Assembly: GCA_037127255.1 (NCBI GenBank)
Contig: JBANSL010000010.1
Span: forward strand, 31,016,120-31,080,119
Direction of reading: 5' to 3'
Length of the DNA stretch: 64,000 bases
Source: Persicaria tinctoria
Taxonomy: Eukaryota; Streptophyta; Magnoliopsida; Caryophyllales; Polygonaceae
Under the pieces are notes generated by a model. The model was not told the DNA's origin, ran no database searches, and saw only the letters and a program-made list of their open reading frames with translations. How positions within the stretch are numbered: the stretch's first letter is position 1; every line of letters begins with the position of its first letter. Shown here piece after piece: positions 59,416-64,000 of the stretch. A program made the translations under genes and the position numbers.

Positions 59416-59504
59416 GTTTCATGGAATTAACGCTCTTTGTCTGTTGTTTCAAACAACAGACAAAGACCGTTAATTAAATACCTATGTAATTCCATGAAAC
59501 ATAA
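59416..59504. repeat. Palindrome/hairpin near 59.45 kb
   Basis: Inner arms CGCTCTTTGTCTGTTGTTT and AAACAACAGACAAAGACCG pair with one mismatch and a single-base loop (59431-59469). Outer arms GTTTCATGGAATTA and TAATTCCATGAAAC also pair, with extra bases on one side. A transcript would fold into a stable stem. Confidence 0.75.
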
Positions 59505-60118
59505 ATGAATTTTGGCGATATTTCTAAAAGAAGTTGTATATAGTCGAAAGGAAAATGGTCCTAAAAGAAAATCCTTAAAACTAAGTAGAGATTTCCACAT
59601 TTATTAATTCTAATTATTTTTAAAAAAAATTAGTCAAGGGTAACTATGTAATAACACCATTAAAAAGGTCTACTTCATTAAAAGATTAATTATGGGGTCT
59701 ATAAACTAATAAATTTATTGAATGGGGTCCTAATCCTCCAATTCTTTTTTTTTTAACTGTTAACGACTAATGCCACCTTTTTTTATGTTAATTTTTTGAT
59801 GATATTTTTTTTACCGTGATGCCATATTTTTGATGATATTTTTTCAAAGTAGTATTTTGATGATATTTTTTCAAAGTAGTATTTTGATGACATTTTTTCC
59901 TTTAATGTGATACAACTTTTTTAAAATGGTGTTTTGATGTCATTTTTATAATGTAATTATTTGATGCCACTTTTTTAATCAAATCGATTGATGACACATG
60001 TTTTTAATTTAATCAATTGTATATCGATTGATTTTCATCGATTATACTTTCATTCACTGATGACACGTTTGTGATTACACTTCATTGATGCAATCACTTT
60101 GTGGTGACATGTTTATCA

Positions 60119-60358
60119 CTCCCTCCGTTTAAAAATATAGGTCTTTTTAGGCTTAGAATTTTGTTTAGAAATATAAGTCCTTTTAGGTTTTCGAGGCATT
60201 GAGATAAGAAAAAGGTAACTTTTTGAGTTGTTTTGTGAAATGTTATTGGTTGATAATGGTAGTGAATAATTAATGAGGGGTATAAAAGTAATATTTTTAG
60301 ACTTTTCTTAATATGTGTGCAAAAGTCTAAAATGACTTATAATTTTGAACGGAGAGAG
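60119..60358. mobile_element. Stowaway-type MITE
   Basis: 240 bp starting CTCCCTCCGTTTAAAAATAT and ending, reverse-complemented, CTCTCTCCGTTCAAAATTAT. TA follows the right end (60359-60360); the left flank reads CA, a probable decay of TA. The ends are the classic Stowaway CTCCCTCCGTT. Confidence 0.8.
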
Positions 60359-60431
60359 TATATTTTTATTCAATGATGATACTTATGATTACACTTCATT
60401 TTTTTTATAGTAGGCAAAAATTAGGTGGATC

Positions 60432-61019
60432 TTACAGACGCAAGATGCCACCATGATCATCCAAAAGGATGATGTTACAAAGATCCCTATAGGTAGGGAG
60501 GTTTGAAAACGTACAAATATTCCTAGACTTAGCTATAAAATCAGTTGCCTTGTTTGCTTCCCTGTAGCAGTGTCTGAATTCGATGTTGTCAAAGCTTGAG
60601 CTAAGTTTCCTGATTAGTTCCACTTCCCGGAGAATTTCCCATCTAACGTACTTGCTATCATTGATTGCCTTGGTGACTTCCAAGCAATCTCCTTCCACTA
60701 TGACTTGCTGTAGACCTTTAGCTAGAGCTAAGTTTACACCTGCACAAAACGCCACAGCTTCTGTTTGGATGACAGAGCTTGCTTCTGTTTCAGATTGAAA
60801 GATATCAATCACAGAACCATTATGGTCCCTAATAATGCCCCCCACTTGGCAATCGCCAGTGGGTCTCAGAGAGCCATCTACGTTGATTTTGTAGATAGCC
60901 CTAGGCGGTTTGATCCATCTAGAATTGCGTCTTCTTTTTATAGTTGGCGCTGAGGGTACATTTTTAGTTTTTGTTGCACCATTCCATTCACTAAGATCCG
61001 TTATAATTCTTATAGCCAT
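60432..61019 (-). pseudogene. LINE-encoded RNase H domain (RVT_3 type)
   Basis: 195 codons open from ATG 61019 to TAG 60432. Type-1 RNase H signature with the four acidic residues visible: Asp in KINVDGSLRP, Glu in QTEAVAF, Asp in VEGDCLEV and Asp in NKATDFIAKS. Such domains at the end of plant LINE ORF2 remove RNA from RNA-DNA hybrids. Plant genomes also hold stand-alone copies of this type. Here it lies directly downstream of LINE RT sequence on the same strand, so it is best read as part of that element. Confidence 0.82.
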
Positions 61020-61020
61020 C

Positions 61021-62915
61021 TAGCAAGGGGTGTCCGGCTTTTTATTCCTAAAGATCATATCATTCCTAGCTTCCCAAGTTTTTTTGCCAAATAAAGCAAA
61101 TTTCTTTGATAGATTTGTTGTTATTATCAAGTGCCAAAACTTCGCTCATTCTGGTGCAGGAATTGGGTATAAGTGGTGTGGTTTTACTTAATCTTTGTTC
61201 GTAGGCAGCAATAATCATTCTAGTGAATGGACAAAGGATAAAAAGGTGGTTGTTGTTTTCGTTATTATCATTACAGAAACAGCAACAAGTCGGAACTCTA
61301 TTGATATACCTATTTAATCTCTCCTTTGTAGCAAGAATATCAGTGGTTATCGTCCAAAGAAGATTTTTTATTCTCGAGGGGAGGTTTAGTTTGCATATCC
61401 ACTTGTAATCCTATGTAGAATCGTTGCCATTGTTAACCATTTGTCTGACCGATCTAGTAGTAAATTGGCCATCCGAGGTAAATTTCCAAATTAGTTTATC
61501 AGGAGTGTTCCAGTTAGAAATTTGAATTCTGATGATTGGTTGGACAATGTTATTGGGGAAAATCTCATGGAGGAGGGGAACATTCCACTCCTTGTTAGAC
61601 GTGAACAGCTGGTTAACTTTAAGGTCGGGATCCATATGTTCTTGAAAGCTTGTGAGATTATGATTGGGAACCCAGGGATCTTTCCAAACGTTTATGGAGT
61701 CTCCATTTTCTACTATCCATAGTAACCCTTGAAGGAATTTTTCCCTTAAATGAAGTAGCATTCCAAATTGCTAGGATGTATTCTGCGATGTTCTTTCCAT
61801 TAATCCTTCATGTTGGAGGTATTTCTCTTTTATAATTTTAACCCAAATGTTATTTGGCTCAGACTAAATTTTCCAGAGTAATTTCATTTGGAGGCTGATG
61901 TTCACGTCCTCCACAAGTTTCAGTCCTAATCCTCCTTGCTCTTTAGGTTTACATATTTTATCCCAACTAATTAATGGGGTGTATCTTTGAGACTAAAGTT
62001 TGTTCCAAAAGAAATTCTTTTGAATTTGATCAATTTGGTTTAGTATACCTTTCGGAAGGAGGAAATTTTGCATTAGGTAGTTGGTTTTGGAGCTCAAGTT
62101 TGCTTGTATTAGAGTTGCACGCCCCGCTTGGCTCAGAGAAGAGGCCTTCCATTTAGATAGCTGTTTTTTCAGACTCTCAATGGCTTCGTTGAAAACAACA
62201 TTTTTAACCCTTCCCCTTACTAATGGGATACCAAGGTATTTCTCAAGAGTTTTTGAAATCGGGATGTTCATATCTCGGGCTAGGGAGTTGGCTAGGTTTG
62301 GATTTATGTTTTTCGAAACTTGGAGAGAACTCTTGTTATAGTTAATGGTTAGCCCCGAGAGGTTTGAAAAATTATTGAGAATGTTTTTAATCGTGTGGAG
62401 ACTCTTATGGGAGGCTCTCAAAAAAATTATCGTATCGTCTGCAAAAGAAAGAAAGGGAATTGGAATACCATTTTTGGTTAGTTTAATTCCTATTAGGGCA
62501 TCATTGTATGCTGCTTCCTTTATTAGTTCTTGCGCTAAATTCTACATAACGAGGATGAAGATATAAGGGGCAAGTGGGTCTCCTTGTCTTATCCCTCTTC
62601 CAGGTTTGAATTGGGTGCCAGGGCGATTGTTGACTAATACTTAGAATGTAGTTGTTGTAATGCAGTTCATGACCTAGTTAATCCATTGGGGTGCAAAGCC
62701 AAATTTAGAAAGAGTAGCTCTTATGTAATCTCAGTTGATTCTATCATAAGCTTTTTCCATGTCTAACTTAAGAGCCATCCATCCTCTTTTTCCTTTTTGT
62801 TTGTGAAAGTTATGAAAGATTTCATGAGCGATAAGAGTATTGTCTTGGATGGATCTTCCTTCTATAAAAGCACCTTGGAACGGATTAATCAGTTTAGGTA
62901 AAATAGGTTTGAGTC
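61021..62915 (-). pseudogene. LINE reverse transcriptase and linker, broken
   Basis: Reading downward from 62915 on the minus strand: FQGAFIEGRSIQDNTLIAHE, MEKAYDRIN with an in-frame stop, [13 protein letters not shown], and the catalytic FADD followed by TIIFLRAS (near 62430). Then come the LTINYNKSS / YLGIPLVRGRVKN thumb-type region and FLQGLLWIVENGDSINVWKDPWVP (near 61720). Several stops and frame changes (for example near 62540, 62640 and 62675) show it is dead. Confidence 0.85.
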
Positions 62916-62929
62916 GGTATAAAGACTCG

Positions 62930-64000
62930 GATTTTCAAATCCTAATTTTCTGGAATAAGAGAATTAAAAATGAAATTAAATCGGTTTTAAAACATGTTTA
63001 GCGGATTCCGACCGGAGTATAAATTTAACGAACAATTTCCGTCCTTTTACCTCGGAAATTCAAAAGAATTATCGGATGACAATATCCTTTTCGATTTTAA
63101 AAATCTAATTGATCGAGGAAGCGAGAGTCGGGAAAACTAACATTCGAAAACTAATTTCGGGTTTCAAAATCCGCGTATTCCATATTTTAATTTCCGGGTA
63201 TTTATCTTACCCATTCCCACACTCAATCCCTTGCCATACCCTTCAAATTCACACCCCACTCCCCGTCATTCAGCCCCATCACCCATCGACATCACCTTCA
63301 CCATCACCATCATCTCTTCGCTTGTACCACCCTCACCTCCCCCACGTCGTAGCCACCACAACCACCATCCCCTGCAGTGTTCATCTCCACCGGCTCAAGT
63401 ATCACCACCACCACCATCATCTCTTGCCCATGTCACAACCATCGATACCTCCTTCATCGTCACCAACGTCACCACCGTTGCTCCCACACCCCGTCCCACC
63501 TTTCTCCTTGAAGGGAAGCAGCCACAGCACCACCCGCCACCACCTCCGACGTTCATTGCCACCCCGACGCCGTCCAGAAGCTGCTGGAGCCGCCACCGGA
63601 GGTCCACCACCCCGTTCAACCGCGAACTCCGTTCGGTAAGCCATTCTCCTCCGTTTTTGATCGGAATCGTCCTCAAGCTTCACCGTCACGCTCACCCATG
63701 TCCGACACAGGTCCGACGAGCCATCGCGAGTCTCCGACGACGCCTAGAACTCCAATCGAGAGCTCCGAAGTCGCGAATCATCTCGGTGAGCTTCCGTCAT
63801 TTCTTTCCTTCCTCAATTCGAATCCATGCTTCCTTCTATGTTTAGATTAGTCGAGAGTGAGTGAGGGCTTAGTGCGGGTCGATCGGATGGGCTCGAGAGC
63901 TCCGACGAGCTCGAGAGTCTGTCCGAGAGGGCGAGGCGAGCTTAAGAGCGCTGCAAGGGAGCGAGGTCGGGAGTGCGAGCGAGGAGCGAGCATAGGAGGC
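62930..64000 (+). other. Unassigned 3' end of the window, GC-rich leader-like DNA
   Basis: From about 62930 the composition changes. First comes a stretch with repeated TCGG/AATTTCGG words (62930-63180), then a Cys/His/Pro/Ser-rich translation on all frames (63220-63850), then a GAGCTCGAGAG-rich stretch to the end. Possible splice-like GGTAAGCC (about 63637) and CGGTGAGC (about 63782) occur. It could be the LTR and leader of a retrotransposon entering the window, or the 5' end of a gene. I recognise no protein domain. Confidence 0.3.

Larger units (their letters stand above)
57690..60115. mobile_element. Possible large non-autonomous element with GATGCCATTTTTT subterminal repeats
   Basis: Both flanks (about 57850-58040 and 59765-60110) are rich in TGATGCCATTTTTT and TGATGACAT words. 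Inward of each lies a segment with TATAGACC, TTCAAT(A) and AGACC(C/TT) words in opposite orientation, consistent with long degenerate terminal inverted repeats. The interior has no transposase. A 334-bp Harbinger MITE (58172-58505) is nested inside. Superfamily unknown; the ends are not exactly defined. Confidence 0.4.
60400..62920 (-). mobile_element. LINE with RNase H domain, minus strand, 5'-truncated
   Basis: Minus-strand non-LTR retrotransposon. It runs from mid reverse transcriptase (about 62920) to a 3' end marked by a poly-A, seen as a T-run at about 60397-60406 on the plus strand. No endonuclease or ORF1 remains. It is a different lineage from the LINE at 24-28 kb, because it keeps an RNase H at the C-terminus. 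Confidence 0.82.

Noticed and set aside
60432..61019. Stand-alone host RNase H-like gene
   Set aside because: It directly follows LINE reverse transcriptase sequence on the same strand, with a poly-A end just beyond, so it is better explained as the LINE ORF2 C-terminus.
1..64000. tRNA, rRNA, CRISPR or organellar DNA
   Set aside because: No cloverleaf-type sequence, rRNA core motif, regular spacer-repeat array or plastid/mitochondrial gene was noticed. A covariance search for tRNAs and other ncRNAs could not be run here.

Overview
The window is nuclear DNA of a flowering plant, most likely a eudicot. It is AT-rich, its genes are split by many short GT-AG introns, and the space between genes is filled with plant transposable-element families: Ty1/copia, Ty3/gypsy, L1-type LINEs, Mutator-like, hAT, PIF/Harbinger and Stowaway. 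No bacterial-style operon, CRISPR array, rRNA gene or recognisable tRNA was seen. The species cannot be named from what I can see.

Four host genes can be reconstructed. (1) 1998-2684 (+) is an intronless VQ-motif regulator resembling CaMBP25/VQ15. (2) 3377-6550 (-) is a seven-exon, probably plastid-targeted Mpv17/PMP22-family membrane protein of 298 aa. (3) 29441-39730 (+) is a 28-coding-exon exportin-7 (XPO7/RanBP16) gene of 1053 aa. (4) 41482-46837 (+) is a 17-exon GH51 alpha-L-arabinofuranosidase of 673 aa. I built all four by hand from splice sites. Exon phases add up in each multi-exon gene and no internal stop remains. XPO7 and the arabinofuranosidase are head-to-tail neighbours, about 1.75 kb apart. 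The four genes do unrelated jobs (transcription regulation, organelle membrane, nuclear transport, cell wall) and do not form a pathway.

The rest is largely nested repeats. 7229-9993 is a 2.77 kb near-perfect inverted repeat (foldback) whose arms each carry a truncated F-box gene fragment. 10740-11800 holds two minisatellites. 12150-15500 is a patchwork: a possible retroposon 3' end, a PIF/Harbinger-like element with a small ORF, and a decayed chromodomain gypsy fragment. 16737-23125 is a full copia element with two LTRs and a 5-bp target duplication, but a broken polyprotein. 23952-27970 is a 5'-truncated LINE whose 3' end is tandemly duplicated just upstream of the XPO7 promoter.

47163-53306 is a second copia element on the minus strand, again with two LTRs and a 5-bp target duplication. 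A 503-bp hAT-type element with an 8-bp target duplication sits inside its integrase. 53804-55385 is a Mutator-like transposase N-terminus. Near 57.5 kb lies a diverged relic of the arabinofuranosidase exon 1. 58172-58505 is a Harbinger-type MITE inside a larger repeat, and 60.4-62.9 kb is a minus-strand LINE with an RNase H domain. The last kilobase (about 62.9-64.0 kb) is unassigned.

The best candidate for something new is the foldback element with the duplicated F-box fragment: any read-through transcript would form a long hairpin. I see no evidence of a wholly new enzymatic system. All coordinates were counted by hand and may be off by a base or two in places.
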